Below, piece after piece: positions 8,837-19,316 of a stretch of DNA of 38,518 nucleotides. The translations under genes and the position numbers were made by a program. Below the pieces are notes generated by a model. The model saw nothing but the letters and a program-made list of their open reading frames with translations, had not been told where the DNA came from and searched no databases. Every line of letters begins with the position of its first letter. Within the stretch, counting starts at the first letter, position 1. The DNA is from Pseudomonadota bacterium. Lineage in GTDB: Bacteria > Pseudomonadota > Gammaproteobacteria > Xanthomonadales > Rhodanobacteraceae. The stretch spans positions 1-38,518 of the forward strand of contig JAKPAN010000316.1 in assembly GCA_029779475.1 (NCBI GenBank), written 5' to 3'.

Positions 8837-9003
8837 GGGGTCCGACGCAACGCCTGCAGCGGGTTCTTGATCGTGGGCGCGCAGAGCGCGAAGAACACGG
8901 ACACGGCGGCGCTGAAGGGGTATGACGCGGACAAGACGGTGTCGGCGATCAAGCGACACATCGCGGTTAACACGCAGGGCTGCCGCACGCCATCGCGTCC
9001 GAA
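8837..9003 (+). pseudogene. IS5-type transposase relic
   Basis: One frame reads [20 protein letters not shown], then [18 protein letters not shown]. This is the block around the first catalytic Asp of IS5-family DDE transposases (typically I-V-D-A-Q-S-V-K-N-T-D...GYDAGKKVSGIKRHIAVDTQG). The catalytic Asp is Gly here, and the frame shifts after NTQG, with LPHAIA continuing in the next frame. Nothing of the N- or C-terminal transposase or the terminal repeats is evident. It is a dead fragment lying between the DUF11 gene's promoter region and vapBC. Confidence 0.8.
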
Positions 9004-9048
9004 CGGTCCAAGCGCATGTTGTCGCCAAGCAAGACCAGCCACGATTGA

Positions 9049-9066
9049 TATCTACCGTGGTAGATA
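9049..9066. promoter_or_regulatory. Perfect palindrome upstream of vapBC, likely operator
   Basis: The arms tatctacc and ggtagata are perfect over 8 bp with a 2-bp spacer, 35 bp before the vapB start. VapBC complexes autorepress by binding such inverted repeats through the AbrB-like VapB domain. The A/T-rich stretch just downstream (tagatactatctt) is a plausible -10 region that the complex would cover. Confidence 0.7.
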
Positions 9067-9100
9067 CTATCTTGAGATCCATCATCCGCCCGAGCTTCCC

Positions 9101-9370
9101 ATGCGCACCGCCAAAATCTTCACGACCGGCCGCAGTCAGGCCGTTAGGCTGCCCGCCGAATTCCGCTTCGACACCGACGAGGTCTACATCCGTCGCGACG
9201 CTGACACTGGCGACGTGGTGTTATCGCGCCGCCCCGGCGACTGGAAGGAATTTTTCGCGCTTGCCGATGCTGCGGAGATTCCCGATGATTTTCTGGCCGA
9301 GCGCGGCGATGTTCCGCCTCCGTCGCGCCCCGAGTTGGACGCCCTGTTCGGGAACGACAGGAAGCCATGA
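9101..9370 (+). CDS. vapB: VapB-type antitoxin (AbrB/MazE-like fold)
   Basis: An 89-residue protein. Residues 1-50 form a SpoVT/AbrB-like swapped-hairpin DNA-binding domain ([20 protein letters not shown]). The C-terminal part, acidic and Pro-rich ([20 protein letters not shown]), fits the flexible segment that enters the toxin's active site. It would neutralise VapC and, with it, repress its own promoter at the palindrome at 9049-9066. The frame is open far upstream into the IS relic, but ATG 9101 gives exactly the family start (M-x-T/A-AKIF). Its stop overlaps the vapC start by 4 bp, implying translational coupling. Family membership is firm; the RNA target of the pair is unknown. Confidence 0.92.
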   Translation: MRTAKIFTTGRSQAVRLPAEFRFDTDEVYIRRDADTGDVVLSRRPGDWKEFFALADAAEIPDDFLAERGDVPPPSRPELDALFGNDRKP

Positions 9371-9774
9371 GTACCGCTGCACGCTGGATGCTCGACACCA
9401 ACACCGTCAGCTACCTGATCCGGGATACGCACCCCAACGTGCGAAAGCAGGTCGCCCGCCGACCGCAAACGGCCTTGTGCATTTCAGCCATCACGCGATC
9501 GGAGCTGCTGTACGGCGTGGCTCGGCATCCGCAAGCCACTCGGATCGGCGCCGTCGTACACGAATTCCTGCGCTGGGTCGACACACTGGACTGGACCAGT
9601 GAAGTCGCCGACCGGCACGGCAAATTGCGCGCGGCCTTGGAGCGGCGCGGTATCGGCATGGGTACACTCGACCAGATGATCGCCGCGCATGCACTGACGC
9701 TGGATCTGACGCTGGTCAGCAATGATCGGGCGTTCGGGCGGGTCGAGGGTTTGAGGTTGGAGAATTGGGCATAG
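9367..9774 (+). CDS. vapC: VapC-type PIN-domain ribonuclease toxin
   Basis: A 135-residue PIN domain of normal VapC length. The acidic metal-binding residues are in place: Asp10 ([11 protein letters not shown]), Glu46 (ITRSELLYG), Asp102 ([12 protein letters not shown]) and Asp120 (VSNDRAF). The intact set predicts an active Mg-dependent endoribonuclease; VapC relatives cut initiator tRNA or other tRNA/rRNA loops. It is coupled to vapB by an ATGA overlap. A perfect hairpin follows the stop. The pair sits next to an IS relic and a horizontally acquired-looking helicase, so it may help stabilise the accessory block, which is inference. Confidence 0.94.
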   Translation: MSTAARWMLDTNTVSYLIRDTHPNVRKQVARRPQTALCISAITRSELLYGVARHPQATRIGAVVHEFLRWVDTLDWTSEVADRHGKLRAALERRGIGMGTLDQMIAAHALTLDLTLVSNDRAFGRVEGLRLENWA

Positions 9775-9775
9775 G

Positions 9776-9801
9776 GGCCAGCAACAGGCCGCTTGCTGGC
9801 C
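9776..9801 (+). terminator. Hairpin directly after vapC, probable terminator
   Basis: The arms ggccagcaa and ttgctggcc form a perfect 9-bp stem with an 8-nt loop, starting 2 bp after the vapC stop. No T-tract follows, so termination efficiency is unclear. It lies between two convergent genes and could also attenuate transcripts from the helicase side. Confidence 0.55.
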
Positions 9802-9887
9802 GATGCCCATGCGACTTGCATTCCAGACGATGGCCCGCTTGGCTCCAGCAGCAGTCCTTCAGCGGTCACACACGACAGTCTTCGAGC

Positions 9888-12800
9888 TCATGGCGATAGC
9901 ACGCGCCAGCCCGCCTTGCGCCATTCATCCGCTCGCTCAGCGTGAACACCAGCGAGAATGGCTGCGGGTGGCCGAAGCGCGGGCCACGCCAGTTCAGCGA
10001 CGGGGCTTCCAGGCTGCTTCGTCAATCCATACTCGATTTGCGGTGGCGGCCACGATTGCGCGCGCAGCGCAGTCAGCATAGGGGCGATGCCCGGCGATGC
10101 GTTGCCAATGACCATATCCCAAGGGTCGATCGCCTTGATACGTGAACGAATCGCCCCACCGATCTCGCTCAACTGCAATGGCTCAACTTTCGGATCTTGC
10201 TTGCCGGCCGATCGCTCCAGATCACCCAACCCGCGATCAAGCTGAAGCTCGTTGAGGAACGGAGACTCTTGCCCGGTCTCGGTCAACAACAATAAGCGAC
10301 GCTCAGCGCGCGTGATCGCCACGTAGAACAAGCGTCGCTCCTCGGACAACGAGTCCTCGACGGTGACATCGAATGGCTGGAACAACACGTTGTCCGCGTG
10401 AATCTTCGGAAATTGCCGCGTGGTCACGTCCAACACGATGACGGCATCAGCCTCTTTTCCCTTGGCCTTGTGCGCCGTCATCACACTCAAGTCCGCACTG
10501 TTGGCGGGATTCGCCAACTCGGGATGCTGACCGAGTATCCAACGAAGTCTCTGCTCGAACTCGGACAACTCCAAGCCGTAAGCGAAGCCGGTACGCGACA
10601 GAATGAGCACGCTGGCCAGATTGAGTCGGCCTTTGGGATCGGGCCACGCCGAAGCAATGATGAACTCGGCGCATTCCTTGAGCGCCCGTGCCGCCTGTAG
10701 CTGAGTGATCGAAGGCCCCTTGGCCTGCGGTTCTCCCGAAGCGAAGGGCGTTCCAGCGAAGAACATCGCATCACGCCTGCGAGCGTCTCCATGCTCAGGC
10801 ACGGATCGAAACTCGATGAAGCATTTATCGACGGCCCGCACGTCGATCGTCGTCCCTTCCAAACTCGGCTCGTTCGCCAGCGCTGGTGCCCCGCGTCCCG
10901 CCATGATGCGATTGCCCGCGCCGACGATCATGCCGGCACTCCGATAGTTCGTCGAAATACCGACGCGACCCGCCGCAGGAAAGTAGTCGGCGAACTTCTC
11001 GAAGAACTTGAGCTGCGCACCGGCGAAGCTGTTGATCGCCTGCCAATCGTCGCCGACCGCGACCAGCCGGATGTCCGGATTGGCCTTCCGGATCGCATCG
11101 ATCAGGCGGAAATACAGCTCCGAGAAATCCTGGAACTCATCGAGAAGAAGCCAACGCAAATCCCGGATCGCAACGACCTTGTCCTGACTCAGGGCGATTG
11201 TCGCGGCAGCGCCGTTCGCCAGCACTTCGTCGGCTGCCATCGCCATCAGATCATCGAAATCCATGGCGTTGCCGGCACCGAGCAGCTGCTCGTACTCGCC
11301 ATAGGCACGTAGCGCCAACTGATGGAATATCCGGTTCCGCGGCTCGGGGTCGGGATGCTCGGCCAGACGGCTCGCCATCTCTTCGACCGTCCAACTCCGC
11401 TTCTTCGCCCTCTGGATGAAGGACAGGAAAAGTTCCGCCATCCGCGAAATGGTGATGGGCCTCTCAGCCACTCTCCGGACAAGTTCCGCGTGATCGAGCT
11501 TCATACACGGAATACCAGCCTGCTCCAAAAGCCGCCCCAATTCGGCCTCGAACGTCTCGCGCCCGCCACGCATCATGCCCGTGTGCGTCTCGATCAGTGA
11601 GGTGTCCCTCCGTGACCAGTACTCCCGTTTTTCGACGATCTGCCGTCGATAACTCTCCGTGCTCGTATCCCACCAACCCGGTACCTCGGCTGTCGAATCC
11701 TCAGGATCGATCGCCCAATGCTCAATGATGAGGTCGCGACCTGCCGCGCTGATGCTGAAATCGGGGCGGTAAGGCGATCCGTTGAGATGATCCCTTCGCT
11801 CCCAACTGAACACCCTCTCGTACTTGTATTCAATGCCATGCTCGAACAGGAAGTCGGCGATGAACTTCTCGCCATTCGACTTCACGCGGCCGCCGCTCAA
11901 CGCGACCAATTCCAGTGAACGGCGGAATGCAAGGTATTCGACCTCGGACAAACCCGCGCCGGTTTGCTCGATCTGCTCCAATTCCTTTCGGAAGAACTCA
12001 TAGAGTTGCTCCTTGAAGGCCGGATTCAGAATTCCTCGCAAGGTGCGCTCGACGAACTTCGATTGCTCACGCTGCGATGGATCGCCCTTTCCATTGTCAA
12101 AGATCAACCTCCGCTGCTTTGCACCAACGAGACGATAGGCGAGGCTGTGGAAGGTGCGCGCGTTGAGGTATTCATCGACGCCAGCGGTTTTGCGGATTCG
12201 TTCGCCGATTTCCTCGGCTGCCTTTGCGTTGAAGGCCAGCACCAGCACCTGATCCGGGTCGAGTTGCTCATCGTCGATCGCCAAAGCAGCAATCGCCGCC
12301 AGCGTGCGAGTCTTTCCGGAGCCAGCTCGAGCACCTATCAGCAGACTTCGATCAGGCCGCGCACAGACCAATCGCTGCTCTTCATCGAGGCCCAATCCGT
12401 AACATGCGAGTCTGACGTCGAGCTTCGCGAGCTTGAATTTTGCAACTCGTTGCGGCGCCAACTGAAGAGAATGGTCTACCAACCATCTGTCGAGCTGCTT
12501 CAACGAGCAGGTCGCGTATTGCGTAACGATCGTATCCTGCAGGGACGCTCGCAAGCGGTGTTGGCGATAGTCAACGGGATCCCACCACGTCGAGCAGCAT
12601 CCCTCATACAGCCGATCGGCCGCGTCGAACTCACCTATCTGAAGCAGCTCCAAGGCTTCACTCTTCAACTGGCGCCGCTGGGCCTCCGCAAACTCCGCTT
12701 CCGCAGCAAACTTCGCGGATTGGTACGCAGAAATCGACCACCATCCCGCGCAGCGTTCCTCATACAGTCGATCGGCCGCCTCGCCATCTCCTCTGCGGGC

Positions 12801-13016
12801 TAGGGCGAGAACCTGAGCACGAAGGTCTTCACGCCGCGCAGCAAGAATCTCCGCCTCGACCGAAACAAAAACGTCCATCTCAACCCAACTGAATGTGCAC
12901 GAGTTGAATGTGACATCGCAATGATCGTCAGCATAAATAGCTGTAACGACCCCCACCCCGATCTCTGCGCGTTCCTTGTGCCGAACTCGCACTCCAACGC
13001 CTACAGAATCGTCCAT
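9888..13016 (-). CDS. UvrD/HelD-like SF1 helicase with embedded nuclease-like domain
   Basis: A 1042-residue superfamily 1 helicase. Residues 1-55 look like a small beta-barrel. Residues 68-160 hold two ~52-residue repeats sharing AADRLYE..C..WW....Y (at 80-92 and 132-145). The Walker A motif is GARAGSGKT (228-236). Residues ~370-440 insert a PD-(D/E)xK-like domain (Glu383, Asp419 in YRPDF, Glu432 in LIIEHW, with Trp where the catalytic Lys is expected). This arrangement is reminiscent of E. coli helicase IV (HelD). Walker B is DEFQDFS (626-632), followed by VGDDWQAINSFAGA, MTAHKAKGKEADAVIV and RRLFYVAITRAERR. All the motor motifs look intact. GC content is visibly lower than in neighbours: the 60 bases from 12001 have 32 G/C, those from 14041 have 38. 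It starts 57 bp after thiC on the same strand. A DNA-repair or defence role is possible; neither is shown. Confidence 0.9.
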   Translation of the reverse strand: MDDSVGVGVRVRHKERAEIGVGVVTAIYADDHCDVTFNSCTFSWVEMDVFVSVEAEILAARREDLRAQVLALARRGDGEAADRLYEERCAGWWSISAYQSAKFAAEAEFAEAQRRQLKSEALELLQIGEFDAADRLYEGCCSTWWDPVDYRQHRLRASLQDTIVTQYATCSLKQLDRWLVDHSLQLAPQRVAKFKLAKLDVRLACYGLGLDEEQRLVCARPDRSLLIGARAGSGKTRTLAAIAALAIDDEQLDPDQVLVLAFNAKAAEEIGERIRKTAGVDEYLNARTFHSLAYRLVGAKQRRLIFDNGKGDPSQREQSKFVERTLRGILNPAFKEQLYEFFRKELEQIEQTGAGLSEVEYLAFRRSLELVALSGGRVKSNGEKFIADFLFEHGIEYKYERVFSWERRDHLNGSPYRPDFSISAAGRDLIIEHWAIDPEDSTAEVPGWWDTSTESYRRQIVEKREYWSRRDTSLIETHTGMMRGGRETFEAELGRLLEQAGIPCMKLDHAELVRRVAERPITISRMAELFLSFIQRAKKRSWTVEEMASRLAEHPDPEPRNRIFHQLALRAYGEYEQLLGAGNAMDFDDLMAMAADEVLANGAAATIALSQDKVVAIRDLRWLLLDEFQDFSELYFRLIDAIRKANPDIRLVAVGDDWQAINSFAGAQLKFFEKFADYFPAAGRVGISTNYRSAGMIVGAGNRIMAGRGAPALANEPSLEGTTIDVRAVDKCFIEFRSVPEHGDARRRDAMFFAGTPFASGEPQAKGPSITQLQAARALKECAEFIIASAWPDPKGRLNLASVLILSRTGFAYGLELSEFEQRLRWILGQHPELANPANSADLSVMTAHKAKGKEADAVIVLDVTTRQFPKIHADNVLFQPFDVTVEDSLSEERRLFYVAITRAERRLLLLTETGQESPFLNELQLDRGLGDLERSAGKQDPKVEPLQLSEIGGAIRSRIKAIDPWDMVIGNASPGIAPMLTALRAQSWPPPQIEYGLTKQPGSPVAELAWPALRPPAAILAGVHAERADEWRKAGWRVLSP

Positions 13017-13073
13017 AAGGACACTCGCCCCTCGCAGCTACTCGCCCTCTGTGGAGACTACAACCAAGGCAGT

Positions 13074-15133
<2,060 letters not shown>

Positions 15134-15164
15134 AACGCGGCATTGAAGCATGTCCATGCCGGCC

Positions 15165-15185
15165 GGGCCAGTCGGCCCTGTTTTT
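15165..15185 (+). terminator. Terminator-like hairpin reading on the plus strand
   Basis: gggcc-agtc-ggccc is followed by tgttttt on the plus strand. No plus-strand gene ends here. It lies between the sulfotransferase stop (15191) and the thiC riboswitch, both on the minus strand, so it would stop only antisense transcripts. It may be fortuitous. Confidence 0.4.
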
Positions 15186-15190
15186 CTGCC

Positions 15191-16747
15191 TCAGGCGTCT
15201 GCGCGCAGGTTCAGCGCTTCGCGCAGCGGCTCCAGTTGGCGTGCGTAGCGCCTCCAGCGCCCCACGCTCGACGTGTAGACGCGTTGCCTCGCCTGCACCG
15301 AACTCAGCGTGTTGATCGATCGGGACGACCACGAGGCAGGGTCGACGACTTCCTCGCGCCAGGCGAGTCCGCAGAAGTCGTAGACGCGCCGCGATGTCGC
15401 AACCGGATCGCGCACGAGGTCTTCGTAGTCGATATCGAGCACGAAACCCGGATAAATCGCGTGCCAATGCCGCATCAGCTTCGAATAGAGGCCGTGGTAA
15501 TGCGCGAGATCCCCTTGTGAATACGCGTGCGCGACGCCTTCGGCGAACAGCTCGCGCAAGTTGGCAAAGCACACGTCCATCGGATCGCGTCGCAAATGGA
15601 TGATTTTTGCTTGCGGCAACGCATGGCGGATGAAACCGATCAGCTGGAAGGTCCCCGGCATCTTTTCGGTCACATGGGATGCGTCTTGGATGCGACTTCG
15701 GCCGCCGTCGAGGAAGCGGTCGCGCACGAGTGTCCAGTCCAAAGCGCCGGCGCTTGCCACGAGCGTCTCGTCGGCCAATGCGACGCACGGATGGTTTGCG
15801 GCATGGCGCAGCGCCCCGCTGAGTCGCTGCGACTCGCCATAGGCGCAGACCTGCGGGTGCGCGGCGAGCATGCTTTCGAGCAGGGTACTGCCGCATCGAT
15901 GCATGCCGACGATGAAGATCGATGTCGGTGCGCCAGAGCGCAGCGGCGCCACGGGGCCGTTCAAGGGGAAATGGCGCATCAGCGCCGAGAACAAGCGCTC
16001 CGTTGCCTCGCGGCCGTACGGCATGCGCGACCGTACCAGTTGGCAGCCAGCCTCCAGTGCATGCCAAGCATCTTCGCTTTCGCCGAGTTCGTCGAGCTGC
16101 TTGAACAAGGCGAACTGGAGATACTCCGCGTCGAGCGAATCGGCGTCCTGCAAGCGCGCGCGCAGGCGCGCAACGCGATTGGACTGCCGGCTCGCCCGCT
16201 CGAGCCGGGCCGCGATCCAATGGGCGATCGCCGGATCCTGCATTGTGCTGATCGCACGATCGGCATCCTCGAGCGAACCTTCGAAATCACCGGCATAACT
16301 GCGCAGCAAAGCGCGATTGACGCGACAAGCAGCATCCTCCGGCGCGCGCGCGACAGCTTCTTCGATCCATTCGGTGGCGAGCGCGTGCGCGCCGATGTTG
16401 TCGAGCGAAGCGGCAACACGAGCGAGGTCAGCGGGTGAAAGCCTTGCACGATGCGGCCAGGTCGAGGCCCATTCAGTCAGCGCATCGTGCTCGACGAGGA
16501 CGCGCAGCGATTGCACGAGATCGAGCACGAGGTCCGGCGGACACTCGCGGGCTCGAACCGCTTCGAGCACACAACGCGCCGATTCGCGCAGGTCGCCACG
16601 CAGGTAATCGATACGTGCCCGAAGCAATTCCGGCTCCAGCGAACCGGGTTCGCGCACTCGCCACGCATCCAGCGCGGCGAGTGCGGCGCCGTACTCGCCA
16701 CGCGCGGCATGCGAAGTGACGCGTTGGCGATAGCGATCACTCCGCAT
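15191..16747 (-). CDS. TPR-containing sulfotransferase family protein
   Basis: A 518-residue protein. Residues ~1-230 form TPR-like helical repeats (GEYGAALAALDAWRVREPGS; ALATEWIEEAVARAPEDAAC; GDFEGSLEDADRAIS). Residues ~275-500 form a PAPS-dependent sulfotransferase domain with a 5'-phosphosulfate loop VGMHRCGSTLLESML (~280) and a 3'-phosphate-binding motif HLRRDPMDVCFANL (~382). Such proteins transfer sulfate from PAPS to a peptide or glycan, with the TPRs often presenting the acceptor; the substrate here is unknown. ATG 16747 is preferred over an upstream in-frame start that would overlap the previous gene. It follows the anchor-J gene by 7 bp, so the two are probably co-transcribed, and the secreted neighbour is one possible substrate (inference). 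Confidence 0.85.
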   Translation of the reverse strand: MRSDRYRQRVTSHAARGEYGAALAALDAWRVREPGSLEPELLRARIDYLRGDLRESARCVLEAVRARECPPDLVLDLVQSLRVLVEHDALTEWASTWPHRARLSPADLARVAASLDNIGAHALATEWIEEAVARAPEDAACRVNRALLRSYAGDFEGSLEDADRAISTMQDPAIAHWIAARLERASRQSNRVARLRARLQDADSLDAEYLQFALFKQLDELGESEDAWHALEAGCQLVRSRMPYGREATERLFSALMRHFPLNGPVAPLRSGAPTSIFIVGMHRCGSTLLESMLAAHPQVCAYGESQRLSGALRHAANHPCVALADETLVASAGALDWTLVRDRFLDGGRSRIQDASHVTEKMPGTFQLIGFIRHALPQAKIIHLRRDPMDVCFANLRELFAEGVAHAYSQGDLAHYHGLYSKLMRHWHAIYPGFVLDIDYEDLVRDPVATSRRVYDFCGLAWREEVVDPASWSSRSINTLSSVQARQRVYTSSVGRWRRYARQLEPLREALNLRADA

Positions 16748-16754
16748 GCTCGGG

Positions 16755-18413
16755 TCAACGGCCGCTGGTGTCGACAAGCTGCGTCGGCAGCGGTTTGCGC
16801 AGCGGGCGCTGCACCATCGGCACAACCGGCTTGTCGGTTCGACGCCATTGCGCTGCCCGAGCTGTCACGCCGTCGAATCCATCGACGAAAATCGGCGGCT
16901 CCGGCGCCTCGCCCGTCAACAGTGACAACTGCGGCGTCTTCGCAAAGCTAGCGCCGAACGCCTCAAAATGGGACCAGCCGCCGCCGGGCATGGTCGGCCA
17001 AGTCACCCAGGTCGACCCCGCGACGAATCGCTGGTCGTGCAGGAACAATCGGACCGTCATGCCGCCGACCGGCTCGGCCATGGTCAGCACATAGGTGCCT
17101 GCGGTGAGCCATCGAGTGCCGCCCACGAAGGCAACGTCCGTCGAATAGGCGGTATCGAATTCGCAAGCCACCGGCTCTGTCGTTGCGACGATTGCGCCCG
17201 GCATGTTGTTGGTCGTATCGAACTCGCGCAGGTTCAACACGTAGTCGAATCCGGGGCAGGTATTTGGCGCGCCATTCGTTTCAGGCGGAATTGCGTCTGC
17301 TCCGAAATGGCCGCCCGCGTACCAGCCATCGGCCGGAATCGTGAAGCTGACGCCGAGCTCTCCACCATTGCCGGCGCCGATGCCCAACGTCCCCGACGGT
17401 GCGCCTTCCCAGCGCGCCAGTTCGTTGCCGCCGATGGCGACGCCCGGAATCTCGATCGTGTCGTTCGCAGGTGTGCCGTCGGAGCTGGACTGGTCCGACG
17501 ACAGCGTGTACTTCGTCGTCCAGGTGCCTGCGCCTGAATACGCGGCAGGTGCATTGAACGTCAGCGCCGACGACGCACCGACGGCGAGAGAGGCCAGCGG
17601 CGCCGTGGCCGTAATGGCAGGGCCGCCTGTTGCACCGTCGAGCCTGGGCTCGGCCACGGCAACGACGTTCGTGAGGGCGACGCCACCCTGATTGCGCGCA
17701 GTCACCGCGAGCGTCGGCACGATATCGACGCCGAGCGGAGCGCGCGCGTATGGCGTGGTGTATGCAGGAACCGGAGCTTGTGCGGCAAGATCGGGCGAGG
17801 TGTCGTAGACGCGCACATCGTCGATGAGCAGCAGGAACTTGTCGGTGCTGTTGTTGCGGAAGCCGATGTACACCGTCTGTCCCGCGTAAGTGGAGAGATC
17901 CTCGGTGTATGACGTCCACGTGGACTGCTCGGCCGCCGTCGAATGAATGACCGTACTCGTGGTCTGGTTGGACAGATCCGGCGCGGCGCCAGTCTTGACG
18001 CGAACCTCGTAGCCGTCGCGATAACTCGCATCGTAGGTCACGGCACGCCAGCTCAGCGCCCCTCCACCGGCCGGGATCGCGATCGCCGGCGACCACATCC
18101 AGTCGTCGGCCTGCCCCGCGGGGGAATACCAGGAAGTGCTGAACGCAACGCATTGCGTGACATCAAAGGAAAAATCCTCGCGCACGATCCATGCGTTGTT
18201 GACGTAGGCGACGCTCGCGGCTGGCGTCTTGTTGTCGACATTGAAGCGCAGCCAATCCGATGGAAACGGATAGGTACCGGCGCCACCTGGATAGTCGCCG
18301 GTATTGCACCCCGGAGGCGATGTCGGCAGGCCGATATTGAAGGATTGATAGTAGACATCGGCAGCCGTAGCCGTGGTCACGCCGAGCGCGAACAGTATTG
18401 CGCCGGCCAGCAC
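16755..18413 (-). CDS. Secreted choice-of-anchor J domain protein
   Basis: A 552-residue exported protein. Residues 1-20 are hydrophobic (MLAGAILFALGVTTATAADV). Residues ~20-210 match the choice-of-anchor J / MAM-like jelly-roll found in surface proteins (FPSDWLRFNVDNKT; SWYSPAGQADDWMWSPAIAI; VYIGFRNNSTDKFLLLIDDV). A CARDB-like middle (~215-320) and a further beta domain follow, and the C-terminus carries PPIFVDGFDG. The start is a GTG at 18413. No in-frame ATG exists upstream before a TAA, and the predicted signal peptide lacks basic residues, so an unusual start or sequence error upstream is possible. It heads a two-gene unit with the sulfotransferase, 7 bp apart. No enzyme motif is seen. 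Confidence 0.8.
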   Translation of the reverse strand: MLAGAILFALGVTTATAADVYYQSFNIGLPTSPPGCNTGDYPGGAGTYPFPSDWLRFNVDNKTPAASVAYVNNAWIVREDFSFDVTQCVAFSTSWYSPAGQADDWMWSPAIAIPAGGGALSWRAVTYDASYRDGYEVRVKTGAAPDLSNQTTSTVIHSTAAEQSTWTSYTEDLSTYAGQTVYIGFRNNSTDKFLLLIDDVRVYDTSPDLAAQAPVPAYTTPYARAPLGVDIVPTLAVTARNQGGVALTNVVAVAEPRLDGATGGPAITATAPLASLAVGASSALTFNAPAAYSGAGTWTTKYTLSSDQSSSDGTPANDTIEIPGVAIGGNELARWEGAPSGTLGIGAGNGGELGVSFTIPADGWYAGGHFGADAIPPETNGAPNTCPGFDYVLNLREFDTTNNMPGAIVATTEPVACEFDTAYSTDVAFVGGTRWLTAGTYVLTMAEPVGGMTVRLFLHDQRFVAGSTWVTWPTMPGGGWSHFEAFGASFAKTPQLSLLTGEAPEPPIFVDGFDGVTARAAQWRRTDKPVVPMVQRPLRKPLPTQLVDTSGR

Positions 18414-18646
18414 TTCGTGCCTCGTACGAGTGGTCGTCGGTTTTCCCCTGTTGATGCGGCTTTAACGCCGCGACAGAGGTTACCGCATTTCTTGTCGTGC
18501 CCATGCAGGGCAAACAAGGCACGCGAGCGCGTGACCATCACGAACATGAATTGCATTGGCGAAGCGGCGACGTTTCCTCGCTTTCGCCCGTCATGAAGCC
18601 GACAATCACGGCAGGCCTGCCCATCCGCTTTCACGACGAGGTCAAC

Positions 18647-19177
18647 ATGAAACTTCCCAATCCGTTGCTTGCGTTGGCTGCTCTGGCGCTCGCCGCGTCG
18701 CTGGGTGGTTGTGCGACCTCAGCCATCGCGCCACGTAATGCACATATCAAGGTCGACTGGAGCGATCCCGTCAATTTCACCGACACGCGCAGCAATCTGT
18801 GCCGCAATCGCGCCAAACCCGAGGAATGGTTGAGCCAGCTTGCGCGTTACGTCGAGAACCGCGCGGATCGCGTCGTCGCGGGCGGCAAGACGCTGAAAGT
18901 GACGATCACCGACATCCAGCGCGCGGGTCAGTGCGAGCCGTGGCGCGGGCCGAATCTCGACGACACGCGCATCATCAAGGACATCTATCCGCCGAGCATC
19001 AGCCTGCACTTCCAACTCACCGACGCGAGTGGCAATGTCGTCGACGAAGGCGACCGCACGCTGCGCGATTCGGCGTTCATGCATCGCGGCACAATGCTCA
19101 ACCAGGACGATCCGCTGCGTTTCGAGAAACGCCTGCTCGACGACTGGCTGCGCAAGGAATTCGCGAACGTGCGCTGA
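18647..19177 (+). CDS. DUF3016 family lipoprotein
   Basis: A 176-residue protein with a lipoprotein-like signal (LAASLGGC, Cys22). The mature body matches DUF3016: an early IKVDWSDPVNFTDTR, a central LKVTITDIQRAGQCEPWRG, and a C-terminal DDPLRFEKRLLDDWLRKEF. DUF3016 proteins are common in Xanthomonadales and related gammaproteobacteria and have no established function; a periplasmic location at a membrane is likely. ATG 18647 follows a GAGG site at good spacing, whereas the upstream in-frame extension has no signal peptide. The gene is divergent from the anchor-J gene with a 233-bp spacer, and its end abuts a delta-60 repeat relic on the opposite strand. Confidence 0.9.
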   Translation: MKLPNPLLALAALALAASLGGCATSAIAPRNAHIKVDWSDPVNFTDTRSNLCRNRAKPEEWLSQLARYVENRADRVVAGGKTLKVTITDIQRAGQCEPWRGPNLDDTRIIKDIYPPSISLHFQLTDASGNVVDEGDRTLRDSAFMHRGTMLNQDDPLRFEKRLLDDWLRKEFANVR

Positions 19178-19180
19178 CGC

Positions 19181-19300
19181 GCGCGCCACCCCGCCGACCG
19201 AAAAGAAATCGCCGACGACGACGATCTTGCCGTCGGCCTGCACGGCGAGCGCGGACACGCTGTCGTCCGGACTCTGGTCGGCGATTGCGGCGTCATCGAC
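19181..19300 (-). pseudogene. Relic of a delta-60 repeat protein
   Basis: On the minus strand one frame reads VDDAAIADQSPDDSVSALAV, then QADGKIVVVGDFFSVGGVAR. This is one delta-60 repeat (family pattern: V.ALAVQ.DGKIVVGG.F..VGG..R) found in tandem in large secreted proteins. Only one repeat remains. It has no start codon in frame, runs upstream into another gene's coding sequence in the wrong frame, and ends against the DUF3016 stop. It is probably debris of a deleted surface-protein gene. Confidence 0.75.
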
Positions 19301-19316
19301 ACCATGTGCTTCTCCC

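Noticed and set aside
8744-9100. In-frame upstream extension of vapB
   Set aside because: It crosses the IS relic and the operator palindrome; the VapB fold begins at ATG 9101.
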